Below are positions 34,968-42,197 of a stretch of 53,621 nucleotides of DNA, in pieces; within the stretch, counting starts at the first letter, position 1; each line of letters opens with the position of its first letter. This stretch comes from Acidaminococcaceae bacterium (GTDB lineage: Bacteria > Bacillota > Negativicutes > Acidaminococcales > Acidaminococcaceae), in NCBI GenBank assembly GCA_944390935.1, contig CALXRU010000012.1, forward strand, positions 1 to 53,621, written 5' to 3'. Position numbers and translations under genes: made by a program. The notes under the pieces were generated by a model that worked only from the letters and a program-made list of their open reading frames with translations, searched no databases and was not told where the DNA came from.

Positions 34968-35040
34968 TTGACAATTAACCAAAATAAAGCTATACTGTTA
35001 CTTGCGGCTGATGCCATGGCCGCAAGTATTTTTTTGCGGC
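34968..35040 (+). promoter_or_regulatory. Promoter with alternative hairpins ahead of tRNA-Ser
   Basis: TTGACA (34968) and TATACT (34991) with a 17-bp gap. A terminator-like hairpin (35000-35008/35019-35027, then T7) starts at about the predicted +1. GCCGCAA (35019-35025) can pair either with TTGCGGC at 35002-35008, forming the terminator, or with a second TTGCGGC at 35034-35040, disrupting it. This has the form of an attenuator, although the start site is only predicted. Confidence 0.55.
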
Positions 35041-35073
35041 GACAATTTAATAAACACCTTACATTTTCAACAC

Positions 35074-35163
35074 GGAGAGATGACCGAGTGGTTGAAGGTG
35101 CACGCCTGGAAAGCGTGTGTGCGGGAAACCGTACCGAGGGTTCGAATCCCTCTCTCTCCGCCA
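35074..35163 (+). tRNA. tRNA-Ser, anticodon GGA
   Basis: 90-base class II tRNA with encoded CCA. Acceptor GGAGAGA/TCTCTCC, anticodon loop CTGGAAA (GGA) between CACGC and GCGTG, a long variable arm, and T loop TTCGAAT. It reads UCC and UCU codons. Confidence 0.95.
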
Positions 35164-35202
35164 CTTAAAAACTGCCGCGTAAGCGGTTTTTTTATTACTT
35201 CT

Positions 35203-35326
35203 TTGTAGGACCGCAGATGGCGGGTCCTGCGCAATGAAAGCCTGTGAACCGTGTCAGGACCGGGAGGGAGCAGCACTAAGCAGTTACTTTTATGTGCCGC
35301 AGGGGTGCCTGCATTTGCGGTCCTGC
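35203..35326 (+). ncRNA. ffs: Bacterial small signal recognition particle RNA
   Basis: The apical helix carries the conserved GTCAGG / GGGA tetraloop / GAGCAGC signature (about 35253-35276) bound by Ffh. The ends pair (AGGACCGCAGATG with CATTTGCGGTCCT), giving a rod of about 120 bases. It lies between tRNA-Ser and dnaX, the usual Firmicutes place. Confidence 0.93.
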
Positions 35327-35340
35327 AAGGAAGTAATGCG

Positions 35341-35366
35341 AGCAGCCTTACGGGGCTGCTTTTTTA
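35341..35366 (+). terminator. Terminator after SRP RNA
   Basis: AGCAGCC/GGCTGCT (35341-35347/35354-35360), then six T. Confidence 0.88.
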
Positions 35367-35428
35367 TTTTACTTATCGGCAGAAATTTTATATAATTAAC
35401 AGGTAAAGATTTTTTGGAGGTGAGGCAG

Positions 35429-37210
35429 TTGGCATACGTTGCGTTATACAGAAAATGGCGGCCGCAGGGTTTTGACGCGCTGGTTGGGCAGGAGGCTGTG
35501 CGTACGGCTCTGACCAACGCGCTGGAAACCGGGCGCATTGCCCATGCATATTTGTTTGCCGGGCCGCGCGGCACTGGCAAAACCAGTACGGCCAAAATTC
35601 TGGCCAAGGCCGTTAACTGCGAGCACGGGCCGACGCCGAACCCCTGCAACGAGTGCCAGAACTGCGTGCGCATTAACGACGGCACTTCGATGGACGTGTT
35701 TGAAATCGACGCTGCTTCCAACCGCGGCATTGATGAAATCCGCGATTTGCGCGAAAAAGTTGCCTTTGCGCCTGTAAGCGGACGCTATAAAGTGTACATC
35801 ATCGACGAAGTGCACATGCTGACTACCGAAGCCTTTAACGCGCTGTTGAAAACCTTGGAGGAACCGCCCCCGCATGTAATTTTTATTCTGGCGACGACCG
35901 AGCCGCACAAAATACCGGCGACTATCCATTCGCGCTGCCAACGGTTTGACTTCCGCCGCGTGACGGACGCCGATATTATAAAGCGCCTGCGTGAAGTTGC
36001 GGACGGCAGCGGCATTGCTGCGGACGACGACGCTTTGCAGCTGATTGCCGTACAGGCGGACGGCGGCATGCGCGACGCATTAAGCCTTTTAGACCAGTGC
36101 GGCGTAATGGCGGAGCGCGTAACGGCGGAAACCGTGCGCAGCGTGCTGGGCATTGTTGGGCGCGAAGCCCTGCGCGAACTTGTTAAAGCCATCGGCGAAG
36201 GGCAGGTGCCAAGGGCGCTGGAACTTTTGGAAACGCTTTTGGCGGGCGGCAAGGACGTTAAGCAGATTATTACCGAGCTTGCCGAATATCTGCGCGCCGT
36301 ACTTTTATATAAGGCTTCGCCCGATTACCGCGAAATTTACCTGACCGATACGAAAGAAGCGATTGCCGCGCTGGAAGGTTTGTACAGCACCGACCGCTTA
36401 ATGGCGGCGGAGGAACGCCTGCACCAGTGTACGATAGAACTGCGCCAGAGTGTGCGCGGGCGCATAGCTGCAGAGATGTGCCTGTTTGATTTATGCCGCA
36501 TCGAAGGCAGCACGCTGGCGGCATTGACCGCGCGCGTACAGAAGCTGGAAGCCATGCTGGCAGGGCAAAATGTAATTCCCGTTCAGCAAATTGCGCCGCA
36601 GGTTCAGCCCATGCCGGTACAGCAGGAAGCGCCTGCCCGTCAGCCGGAAGCTGCCGCACCGCAGCCCAAGTTTGATTACGTTGTGGCGGAGGAACACGGC
36701 ATTCAATTATCCGCGCAAGCGGAAGAACCGGTGCAGCAAAAAACACCGCCTGCCCCGGTAAGCACGTCGCAAAAAGCTGCCGCACCAAAAAAGGAAGAGC
36801 CTGTGCAGGCTGAACCGGCCATTGCAGCTACACCCGCACCGCAGGGCGACGCTGCAGCGGCGGAAGAAATGTGGCAGCAGGTGCTGGAAATTTTAAAATC
36901 CGAAAAGAAACGCTCAATGGTGGCATGCGCCGCCGGAGGGCATGCAATTGATTATGTCAACGGCATTTTGACGGTTGCGTTTAAAAACAAATTTAACTGC
37001 AAGCGTATGAATGACGCTGATTATAAAAAAGCTTTTGAAGCGGTTTTGCTGCGCCTTGCGCGCTGCGAGGTAAGGCTGAACTGCGTGGAGGAAGCAGGTT
37101 TGAAACCTGTGCCTGCCGCACCGGCGCCCGCCCCGAAACAGGAGGAAAATCTGGAGCCGGTTGTAAAAAAAGCCATGGAGGCTTTTGGCGGCACCTTACA
37201 AAAACTGTAA
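35429..37210 (+). CDS. dnaX: DNA polymerase III tau/gamma subunit
   Basis: Clamp-loader ATPase and replisome organiser, 593 residues. AYVALYRKWRPQGFDALVGQ opens the protein; Walker A is GPRGTGKTS, the zinc site has four Cys (C-EHGPTPNP-C-NE-C-QN-C), the Walker B region is YIIDEVHMLT and the sensor is SRCQRF. Residues about 370-480 are a Pro/Gln-rich linker, and the end holds the tau-type domain. I choose TTG 35429, because GGAGGTGA precedes it and MAYVALYRKW is the family start. A slippery A-AAA-AAG occurs in frame at 36787-36793 and could yield a short gamma form. SRP RNA lies upstream; ebfC and recR follow. Confidence 0.95.
   Translation: MAYVALYRKWRPQGFDALVGQEAVRTALTNALETGRIAHAYLFAGPRGTGKTSTAKILAKAVNCEHGPTPNPCNECQNCVRINDGTSMDVFEIDAASNRGIDEIRDLREKVAFAPVSGRYKVYIIDEVHMLTTEAFNALLKTLEEPPPHVIFILATTEPHKIPATIHSRCQRFDFRRVTDADIIKRLREVADGSGIAADDDALQLIAVQADGGMRDALSLLDQCGVMAERVTAETVRSVLGIVGREALRELVKAIGEGQVPRALELLETLLAGGKDVKQIITELAEYLRAVLLYKASPDYREIYLTDTKEAIAALEGLYSTDRLMAAEERLHQCTIELRQSVRGRIAAEMCLFDLCRIEGSTLAALTARVQKLEAMLAGQNVIPVQQIAPQVQPMPVQQEAPARQPEAAAPQPKFDYVVAEEHGIQLSAQAEEPVQQKTPPAPVSTSQKAAAPKKEEPVQAEPAIAATPAPQGDAAAAEEMWQQVLEILKSEKKRSMVACAAGGHAIDYVNGILTVAFKNKFNCKRMNDADYKKAFEAVLLRLARCEVRLNCVEEAGLKPVPAAPAPAPKQEENLEPVVKKAMEAFGGTLQKL
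36787..36813 (+). promoter_or_regulatory. Candidate -1 frameshift site in dnaX
   Basis: A-AAA-AAG (36787-36793) is in the correct phase (codons CCA AAA AAG). A -1 slip reads six more codons and stops at TGA 36811-36813, giving a protein of about 461 residues. A 5-bp hairpin (AGCCT/AGGCT) begins four bases downstream. No Shine-Dalgarno-like stimulator is obvious upstream. Confidence 0.5.
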
Positions 37211-37234
37211 ACAATTTTAAGGAGGAGTTTATTT

Positions 37235-37561
37235 ATGTTTAACCCCGGAATGGCAAATATGCAGGGCATGATGAAAAAAGTACAGAAAATGCAGCAGGAA
37301 ATGCTGAAATTGCAGGAAGACCTTAAAAACCGCACGGTTGAAGCAACCGCTGGCGGCGGTGCCGTTACCGTTGTTGTAACCGGCCGTAAAACCGTTGAAA
37401 AAATTACCATCGCGCCGAGCGCTGTTGACCCGGACGATGTGGAAATGCTGGAAGATTTGGTTACCACTGCCGTTAACGAAGCTATGCGCAAGGTAGAGGA
37501 AATGACCGAAAGAGAAATGGGCAAGCTGACTGGCGGCATGAAACTGCCGGGCATGTTCTGA
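37235..37561 (+). CDS. ebfC: YbaB/EbfC nucleoid-associated protein
   Basis: 108-residue dimeric DNA-binding protein. NMQGMMKKVQKMQQEMLKLQEDL is the family's N-terminal helix, then VEATAGGGAVTVVVTGRKTVEKITI, the central sheet. It sits between dnaX and recR, as in most Firmicutes. AAGGAGGAG precedes ATG 37235. Confidence 0.95.
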   Translation: MFNPGMANMQGMMKKVQKMQQEMLKLQEDLKNRTVEATAGGGAVTVVVTGRKTVEKITIAPSAVDPDDVEMLEDLVTTAVNEAMRKVEEMTEREMGKLTGGMKLPGMF

Positions 37562-37562
37562 T

Positions 37563-38162
37563 ATGGCGCGTCTGATACGCCCGCTGGCAAACCTGCACGA
37601 ACAGCTGCGCCGTTTGCCGGGCGTTGGTTCCAAAACGGCTTTGCGCCTGGCCTACCACATCATCAATATGCCGGCGGAGGATGTGCAGCGCCTTGCCGCC
37701 GCACTGGTTGATGCCAAACGCCAGGTATGCCTGTGCCATACCTGCTACAATTTAACAGATAAGCCGGAGTGCGAAATTTGCAGCGACCCGGGGCGCGATA
37801 AAACCATCATCTGCGTGGTTGAGCAGCCGCAGGACGTAATGGCGATGGAACGCAGCCGCGGCTACCGCGGATTGTACCATGTGCTGCACGGCGCTTTATC
37901 GCCGCTGGACGGCATTGGCCCGGACAACCTGCGCGTGAAGGAGCTTTTGCGCCGCTTGCAGCAGGGTGACGTGAAGGAAGTTATTTTGGCGACCAATTCC
38001 AATGTGGAGGGCGAGGCGACTGCGGCTTATTTAGCGCAGCTGCTGAAACCCATGGGCGTTGTAACCAGCCGCATTGCGCACGGTCTGCCCGTCGGCGGCG
38101 ATTTGGAATATGCCGACGAGCTTACTTTGGCGCGCGCGCTGGAAAACAGGCTGCGCCTGTAA
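37563..38162 (+). CDS. recR: Recombination protein RecR
   Basis: Acts with RecF/RecO to load RecA at gaps. The 199-residue protein has an N-terminal helix-hairpin-helix (LPGVGSKTALRLAYHI), the four-cysteine zinc finger CHTCYNL...CEIC, and a Toprim domain (ICVVEQPQDVMAMERSRGYRGLYHVLHG; ILATNSNVEGEATA). The start is one base after the ebfC stop. Confidence 0.96.
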   Translation: MARLIRPLANLHEQLRRLPGVGSKTALRLAYHIINMPAEDVQRLAAALVDAKRQVCLCHTCYNLTDKPECEICSDPGRDKTIICVVEQPQDVMAMERSRGYRGLYHVLHGALSPLDGIGPDNLRVKELLRRLQQGDVKEVILATNSNVEGEATAAYLAQLLKPMGVVTSRIAHGLPVGGDLEYADELTLARALENRLRL

Positions 38163-38179
38163 GAAAGGCTGGTTGAAGA

Positions 38180-38503
38180 ATGGAAGAAGCTGAAAACGCC
38201 GTCAGGGAAATTGGCACGGCAGCGATGGACGCTGTGCAGGGTCTGGATTCCGCCACGCTGGAGGGTACGATGCCTTTTATCGTCGGCGTGCTGATTTTGC
38301 TGATAGTCGTTAAATTTTTTGCGCTGCCGTTCAAACTGGTGTGGAACGGCATTATCGGCGCCGTGGCGCTGTGGCTGGTAAACCTTGTGGGCGCTTTGTT
38401 CGGCTTTGGGCTTAAAATAACCGTTGTTAAAGCCTTAATTGCCGGTGTTTTCGGCGTGCCGGGCTTGCTTGCCGTATTGTGTTGGGAAATTTTTATAAAA
38501 TAA
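38180..38503 (+). CDS. bofA: BofA-family membrane protein
   Basis: 107-residue protein with an N-terminal soluble segment and hydrophobic helices at about 32-48, 55-75 and 85-105. The ending FGLKITVVKALIAGVFGVPGLLAVL matches the pro-sigma-K processing inhibitor BofA, which in sporulating Bacillus restrains SpoIVFB. bofA follows recR in Bacillus too. In a diderm the protein may be a relic or have another membrane role. Confidence 0.82.
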   Translation: MEEAENAVREIGTAAMDAVQGLDSATLEGTMPFIVGVLILLIVVKFFALPFKLVWNGIIGAVALWLVNLVGALFGFGLKITVVKALIAGVFGVPGLLAVLCWEIFIK

Positions 38504-38519
38504 AACCGTAATTTTAAAG

Positions 38520-38543
38520 GACGTGCGCCCGCACGTCTTTTTT
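38520..38543 (+). terminator. Terminator after the dnaX-ebfC-recR-bofA operon
   Basis: GACGTGC/GCACGTC stem, loop GCCC, then six T. Confidence 0.87.
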
Positions 38544-38554
38544 ATTTTTTTTGC

Positions 38555-38585
38555 TTGACTTGGAGCAGGCTCTAAAAAATATAAT
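38555..38585 (+). promoter_or_regulatory. MerR-type promoter 1 (upstream of tatAC)
   Basis: TTGACT (38555-38560), TATAAT (38580-38585), 19-bp gap. The gap begins TGGAGC and continues with GCTCTAA, forming an inverted repeat centred in the spacer, as MerR activators require. It is about 190 bp before tatA. Confidence 0.65.
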
Positions 38586-38592
38586 TTAAATA

Positions 38593-38704
38593 GAAAAGCC
38601 AAAGGCTTTTGGCAGGTGCAGCTTACGCTGAAATTTTAAAAAGAGCCGTTGTGTTTAAGCGCAGTAAAGCGCGGGTTAAAGCGCGGTTAAATTTTGCAAA
38701 GCGC
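38593..38704 (+). repeat. tatA leader: hairpin and four AAGCGC repeats
   Basis: AAAAGCC-AAA-GGCTTTT (38593-38609) is a short hairpin. AAGCGC then occurs at 38657, 38667, 38679 and 38699, spaced 10, 12 and 20 bp, so close to helical phase; the last copy adjoins the -35 of promoter 2. This looks like a regulator-binding array. Confidence 0.45.
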
Positions 38705-38735
38705 TTGACTTGCAGCACCCGGCAAGTGGTAGTAT
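38705..38735 (+). promoter_or_regulatory. MerR-type promoter 2 (directly upstream of tatA)
   Basis: TTGACT (38705-38710), TAGTAT (38730-38735), 19-bp gap containing CTTGC/GCAAG (38709-38713/38722-38726). It is 39 bp before the tatA start. Confidence 0.5.
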
Positions 38736-38774
38736 ATACATAAAGCTACTGCGTAAATTTAAGGAGGAATAATT

Positions 38775-38990
38775 ATGTTTGGATTGGGTTTACCTGAACT
38801 TTTACTCATTCTGGTTATCGGTTTAATCTTTTTCGGCCCCGGCAAGCTGCCGGAAATCGGCTCTGCGCTGGGCAAGAGCATGAAGGAATTTAAACAGGCC
38901 GTGAACAGCACAGAAGCAGAAATTAAAAATGCCGGTGAAATTACAGAACCTGCCAAAGAGGAAACTGCACAGGCGGAAGCCAAAAAGTAA
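38775..38990 (+). CDS. tatA: Sec-independent translocase subunit TatA
   Basis: 71-residue protein that forms the translocation pore of the Tat system, which exports folded, often cofactor-bearing proteins. [27 protein letters not shown] is the TatA membrane helix and hinge (Phe-Gly-Pro at about 20-22), followed by an amphipathic helix and a charged tail. No separate TatB exists here, as in Firmicutes with a TatA-TatC system. AAGGAGGAAT precedes the ATG; tatC begins nine bases after the stop. Confidence 0.94.
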   Translation: MFGLGLPELLLILVIGLIFFGPGKLPEIGSALGKSMKEFKQAVNSTEAEIKNAGEITEPAKEETAQAEAKK

Positions 38991-38998
38991 GGGCGCTT

Positions 38999-39718
38999 AT
39001 GGATAACGGCATCCCTTTGAACAATGACGGCAGCATGACCTTAACGGAACATCTGGGCGAGCTGCGTACAAGGATTTTGCACGGGCTGGCGGCGCTGGCG
39101 GCAGGCACCTGCGTCAGCGGTGCTTTTATTGATGAAATAATTGCGGTGCTGACCGCGCCTGCCACCAATTTGTATTACATGCGCCCGGCGGAAGCGTTTT
39201 TTATTTATATTAAAGTTGCGCTGGCCTGCGGCGTGTTGATAGCCGCGCCCGTGCTGTTTTACGAACTGTGGGCGTTTCTGGTGCCTGCCCTTACGGGGAA
39301 GGAACGCACGGCGCTGCTTTTGTTTGTGCCTGCTTCCGTATTGCTGTTTTGGGCGGGTATTGCCTTTGCCTACTTTTTCGTGTTCCCGCAGGGGCTTAAC
39401 TTTTTTACAAGTTTTGCTGGCGGCAACATCGCGCCGATGCTGTCGATAGAAAGCTACCTCGACTTCTTTTTAATGCTCGTCGTGCCCTTCGGTTTTATTT
39501 TTAACCTGCCCATGGTGCTTATCGTGCTGGCTCAGATGGGCGCGGTATCGTCGCTGCTGCTGAAGCGCGGGCGTAAATACATGGTGCTGGCGTCATTTAT
39601 TCTGGCGGCAATCATCACGCCGACGCCGGACGTCATCACTCAGACGCTGCTTGCCGTGCCGATGATTTTGCTGTACGAAGGCAGCCGCGTGTTCATTCAT
39701 TACATCCTGCGCAAATAA
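38999..39718 (+). CDS. tatC: Sec-independent translocase subunit TatC
   Basis: 239-residue, six-helix receptor for twin-arginine signals. TLTEHLGELRTRI is the TatC N-terminal signature, and SYLDFFLMLVVPFGFIFNLPMVL with the conserved Phe-Glu-region equivalents follows. ILAAIITPTPDVITQ is also diagnostic. A Tat substrate (DUF362 protein, 42266) lies 3 kb downstream. It is followed by a clear terminator. Confidence 0.94.
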   Translation: MDNGIPLNNDGSMTLTEHLGELRTRILHGLAALAAGTCVSGAFIDEIIAVLTAPATNLYYMRPAEAFFIYIKVALACGVLIAAPVLFYELWAFLVPALTGKERTALLLFVPASVLLFWAGIAFAYFFVFPQGLNFFTSFAGGNIAPMLSIESYLDFFLMLVVPFGFIFNLPMVLIVLAQMGAVSSLLLKRGRKYMVLASFILAAIITPTPDVITQTLLAVPMILLYEGSRVFIHYILRK

Positions 39719-39729
39719 AACATAAAAAT

Positions 39730-39760
39730 AACCCTGTACATTTAGGTGTACAGGGTTTTG
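39730..39760. terminator. Bidirectional terminator after tatC
   Basis: An 11-bp perfect stem AACCCTGTACA/TGTACAGGGTT with a 6-base loop; serves tatC and the convergent flavodoxin gene. Confidence 0.85.
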
Positions 39761-39772
39761 TACGTTTACAGG

Positions 39773-40369
39773 TTAGTAGCCAAGGCGTTCCAGCCAGCGT
39801 TCGGTGCTGGCGGCGTCGTTCGCGTAAGCGCGGATGCCTTCAACAACATTTGCGCCCTTAAACCATGTTTTCATATCGGGCGTGCTGTCGCTGATGGGGC
39901 TGCCACCGCTGGTGCAGAAGGTGATGACGGTTTTGCCGCTGAAATCATAGCTGTCGGCAAAGGTGGCAATTGCCATCGGCGCGGTGTACCACCAGATGGG
40001 GTAGCCTACAAAAACAACGTCGTACTGCGCCATATCGCTGACGGTGTTTTTAAGCGCCGGGCGGGCATTATCCGCTTTTTCCTGTTTGGCAACTTCGGTT
40101 ACTTCGCGGTAAACATTGGAATAAGGCGTTGCGGTTTCGATTTTGAACAAATCGCCGCCGGTTTTGCTTTGGATTACCTGTGCAACCTTTTCGGTAGTGC
40201 CGGTGTAGCTGAAGTAAGCTACCAGAACTTTTTTACCTTCCGTTTGGGGCTGTGCCTGTTTAGCCTGTGCGTTTTGCTGCGTGTCGGCGCTTTGGCCCGC
40301 AGCGCCGCCGCAGGCAGTAAGGCTTAAAGCCATAAAGGCCGTAAATAAAATGCTTAAAAATTTCTTCAT
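39773..40369 (-). CDS. Flavodoxin-domain lipoprotein
   Basis: 198-residue envelope flavoprotein. The signal peptide ends in the lipobox LTAC (Cys about 20), followed by a Gln-rich linker (about 25-45). The flavodoxin domain begins VLVAYFSYTGTTEKVA, the FMN phosphate loop, and has VGYPIWWYTAPMAIATF and FCTSGGSPISDS for the isoalloxazine ring. A flavodoxin anchored outside the cytoplasm is unusual and suggests electron transfer in the envelope. It is the third gene of the operon that starts with the polyferredoxin. Confidence 0.88.
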   Translation of the reverse strand: MKKFLSILFTAFMALSLTACGGAAGQSADTQQNAQAKQAQPQTEGKKVLVAYFSYTGTTEKVAQVIQSKTGGDLFKIETATPYSNVYREVTEVAKQEKADNARPALKNTVSDMAQYDVVFVGYPIWWYTAPMAIATFADSYDFSGKTVITFCTSGGSPISDSTPDMKTWFKGANVVEGIRAYANDAASTERWLERLGY

Positions 40370-40386
40370 TGCTGTTTGCTCCTTTT

Positions 40387-40620
40387 TTATTTATTGGCAG
40401 ATGGTTCTGCCTGTAAAACTGTTTTGTTGTGGCGTTTAAAAATTACGCGCCCGCCCAGGTACACTGCCAGTGCCAGTCCGCCAAGGCAGGTGCCGCCGCA
40501 GCTGCCGCATACGCCGGTGCAGCCTCCGGCAGTGCCGCTTAAAACAGTGCCTGCCGGTATGCCTGCGCCGACGGCAAAGTTCAGCGCTTTATCTTTGCTT
40601 TGCAAAAATTTTGTTTTCAT
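40387..40620 (-). CDS. Small cysteine-rich membrane protein (77 aa)
   Basis: Not recognised. The central segment TAGGCTGVCGSCGGTCLGGLALAV carries four cysteines in a C-x3-C-x2-C-x3-C pattern next to a hydrophobic helix (about 45-58). The start is 40620, eight bases after AGGTGA. It lies between a membrane polyferredoxin and a flavodoxin lipoprotein, so an Fe-S or thiol redox role is reasonable. It could also assist cluster assembly on its neighbour. Confidence 0.65.
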   Translation of the reverse strand: MKTKFLQSKDKALNFAVGAGIPAGTVLSGTAGGCTGVCGSCGGTCLGGLALAVYLGGRVIFKRHNKTVLQAEPSANK

Positions 40621-40625
40621 GCTGC

Positions 40626-41441
40626 TCACCTGCCTGTATGGATGGCGCCGCGCGGGCAGTTGTGGCTGCACACGCCGCACTTAATGCAAAGGGCGGTGCT
40701 GCTCTGCACGCTGCCGTTTTTAATGCTCATCGCGCGCATGGGGCAGCTTTTTACGCATAAGCCGCATTTAACGCAGGCGCTTTCGTCAACCTTAATCCTT
40801 GCGGCAATGCCCAGCCTTGCGCTGATGTAAAACCAAAAGCTCTGCATAGCGCCCTGCGGGCATAAAAAGCGGCAGTAACCGCGCCCGCCTTTGGTGAAAA
40901 GGCCGAACAGCACCATATACAGCACGCCGCTGATTAAAAGCGGCAGGGTAAAATCAAGCGCCGCGCCAAAAATGACGCTGACGAGGGAATCGAAAAAGTA
41001 AAAATTGCAGTAAGCGCAGGGGTAAAAGCCGTACCACAGCGGCAGCAGCATGTACGCTAGCAGCATGCCGTAGCGGATGTGCGCCACCGGCACGTATTTT
41101 TCCCACTCGATTTTGTATTTATCGGGTACGATGTGGCTCAAAGTTTCCGTAAAGAAACCGGCAATGCACAGCCTGCCGCAGAAGAACGGTCCGAAAACAA
41201 GGCACAGCAGCCAGAACACTATGGTGCTCCACACCATGACGCTGTTTAAATCGAAAAAGCCGCTGGTAAAAATTTCCGCCGTCGGGATGCGCGGGCAAAA
41301 GGCGTGCGGAAAAAAGCCGGGCTGCAAAGCAAGCACGCCTTCCATAAAGCGGCGGTACAGTTCAAACGGCGCGTATAAAAGCGCAAAGCCAAAAAGATAT
41401 CCCGCCGTGCGTTTTAATGTAAAGGGCAAAGTATTTTTCAT
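40626..41441 (-). CDS. NapH-like membrane polyferredoxin
   Basis: 271-residue inner-membrane Fe-S protein with about five helices. CGRLCIAGFF and CRFLCPQGAMQ are the CxxxCP-type motifs of NapH/CcoG proteins. The tail holds two [4Fe-4S] sites, CVKCGLCVKSCPMRA and CIKCGVCSHNCPRGA. It would pass electrons across or along the membrane, likely toward the flavodoxin lipoprotein in the same operon. I use ATG 41441; a GTG three codons earlier is possible. Confidence 0.88.
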   Translation of the reverse strand: MKNTLPFTLKRTAGYLFGFALLYAPFELYRRFMEGVLALQPGFFPHAFCPRIPTAEIFTSGFFDLNSVMVWSTIVFWLLCLVFGPFFCGRLCIAGFFTETLSHIVPDKYKIEWEKYVPVAHIRYGMLLAYMLLPLWYGFYPCAYCNFYFFDSLVSVIFGAALDFTLPLLISGVLYMVLFGLFTKGGRGYCRFLCPQGAMQSFWFYISARLGIAARIKVDESACVKCGLCVKSCPMRAMSIKNGSVQSSTALCIKCGVCSHNCPRGAIHTGR

Positions 41442-41462
41442 CGGGCACACCGCCTTTCTTTC

Positions 41463-41493
41463 AGTGTAGCATTTAAACTTAACTCCAGGTCAA
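41463..41493 (-). promoter_or_regulatory. MerR-type promoter 3 (polyferredoxin-flavodoxin operon)
   Basis: Minus strand: TTGACC (41493-41488), TACACT (41468-41463), 19-bp gap beginning TGGAGTTAAG, in the same register as the other sites. Confidence 0.65.
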
Positions 41494-41644
41494 CTGAAAA
41501 ACTGCTTTTTGCTGGTTTTATTATAAATCGCCGCAAAGGCAATGCGCCAATGCTTATATTTTTGCTTCGGCAATGCTTAAAAAGCATTTTGCGCGCTGCG
41601 TAAAACCATGTGTTTCAGGCATGGCAAACAATAAAATTTAAGTA
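41494..41644. other. Intergenic region between divergent MerR-type promoters
   Basis: No gene seen. Contains a 7-bp palindrome AATGCTT/AAGCATT (41572-41588) and three CAATGC copies upstream of merR1, which may be further binding sites. Confidence 0.4.
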
Positions 41645-41675
41645 TTGGACTCAGCTTTAAGGCGCGTTTTATAAT
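41645..41675 (+). promoter_or_regulatory. MerR-type promoter 4 (merR1)
   Basis: TTGGAC (41645), TATAAT (41670), 19-bp gap. The operator-like TGGACTCAGCTTTAAGG here overlaps the -35 box, about six bases upstream of its place in promoter 5, which would suit autorepression. Confidence 0.6.
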
Positions 41676-41733
41676 TAAGCCAACAAAACAGCTTTTAAAA
41701 TCCATTGATGTGCATTGTAAGGAGGGGCCTGAA

Positions 41734-42126
41734 ATGACCATTAAAGAATTTTCGGCGCGGACGGGCGTAACGGCAGATACTTTAAGATATTACGAGCGCG
41801 TGGGCATTATCCCGGCGGTGCCGCGCAAAGCAGGCGGCGTGCGTGTGTATGACGAGAATTTTGTCGAGTGGATTAATTTTGTGCAGACGCTGAAGGCCAG
41901 CGGCATGTCGCTGGAGGCGATTGCCGATTATATCCGCCTGGCGAAACTGGGCGAAGCGACCTGCCAGCAGCGCAAAAATTTGCTGGCGCAGGCACGCGAA
42001 CTGCTGCGGCAAAAAATAGAAGCATTGCAGAACATGGCGCAGCAGGCGGATTACCAGCTGATGAGCTACGATACGGTTCTGCGCCCGCGCACCGACAGCC
42101 TTGTGAGCAGCTTTGCGACGGCGTAA
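41734..42126 (+). CDS. MerR-family regulator (merR1)
   Basis: 130-residue regulator. The winged helix TIKEFSARTGVTADTLRYYERVGIIPAV is diagnostic, followed by a dimerisation coiled coil (about 80-118). The N-terminal sequence fits the NmlR/AdhR group, known for thiol- or aldehyde-responsive activation. It has one cysteine (ATCQQRK, about residue 85), a possible sensor. ATG 41734 follows AAGGAGGGG. It lies in the middle of the region with 19-bp-spaced promoters and is the likely activator. Confidence 0.9.
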   Translation: MTIKEFSARTGVTADTLRYYERVGIIPAVPRKAGGVRVYDENFVEWINFVQTLKASGMSLEAIADYIRLAKLGEATCQQRKNLLAQARELLRQKIEALQNMAQQADYQLMSYDTVLRPRTDSLVSSFATA

Positions 42127-42197
42127 AAATAAAAAAAACCGTACAGGCTTGCGGCTTTGTACGGATTTGTTTTTGTATAAAATTTTAATAAAAACTG

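Noticed and set aside
35166..35192. Terminator between tRNA-Ser and SRP RNA
   Set aside because: Only a 4-bp CCGC/GCGG stem before the T run; too weak to call firmly, so the two RNAs may share a transcript.
38661..38704. Tandem AAGCGC copies as a CRISPR-like or minisatellite array
   Set aside because: The unit is only 6 bases with unequal spacing and no spacers; a regulatory array is more plausible.
41572..41588. AATGCTT/AAGCATT palindrome as terminator
   Set aside because: No gene ends nearby on either strand; it lies between divergent promoters and is better seen as a possible binding site.
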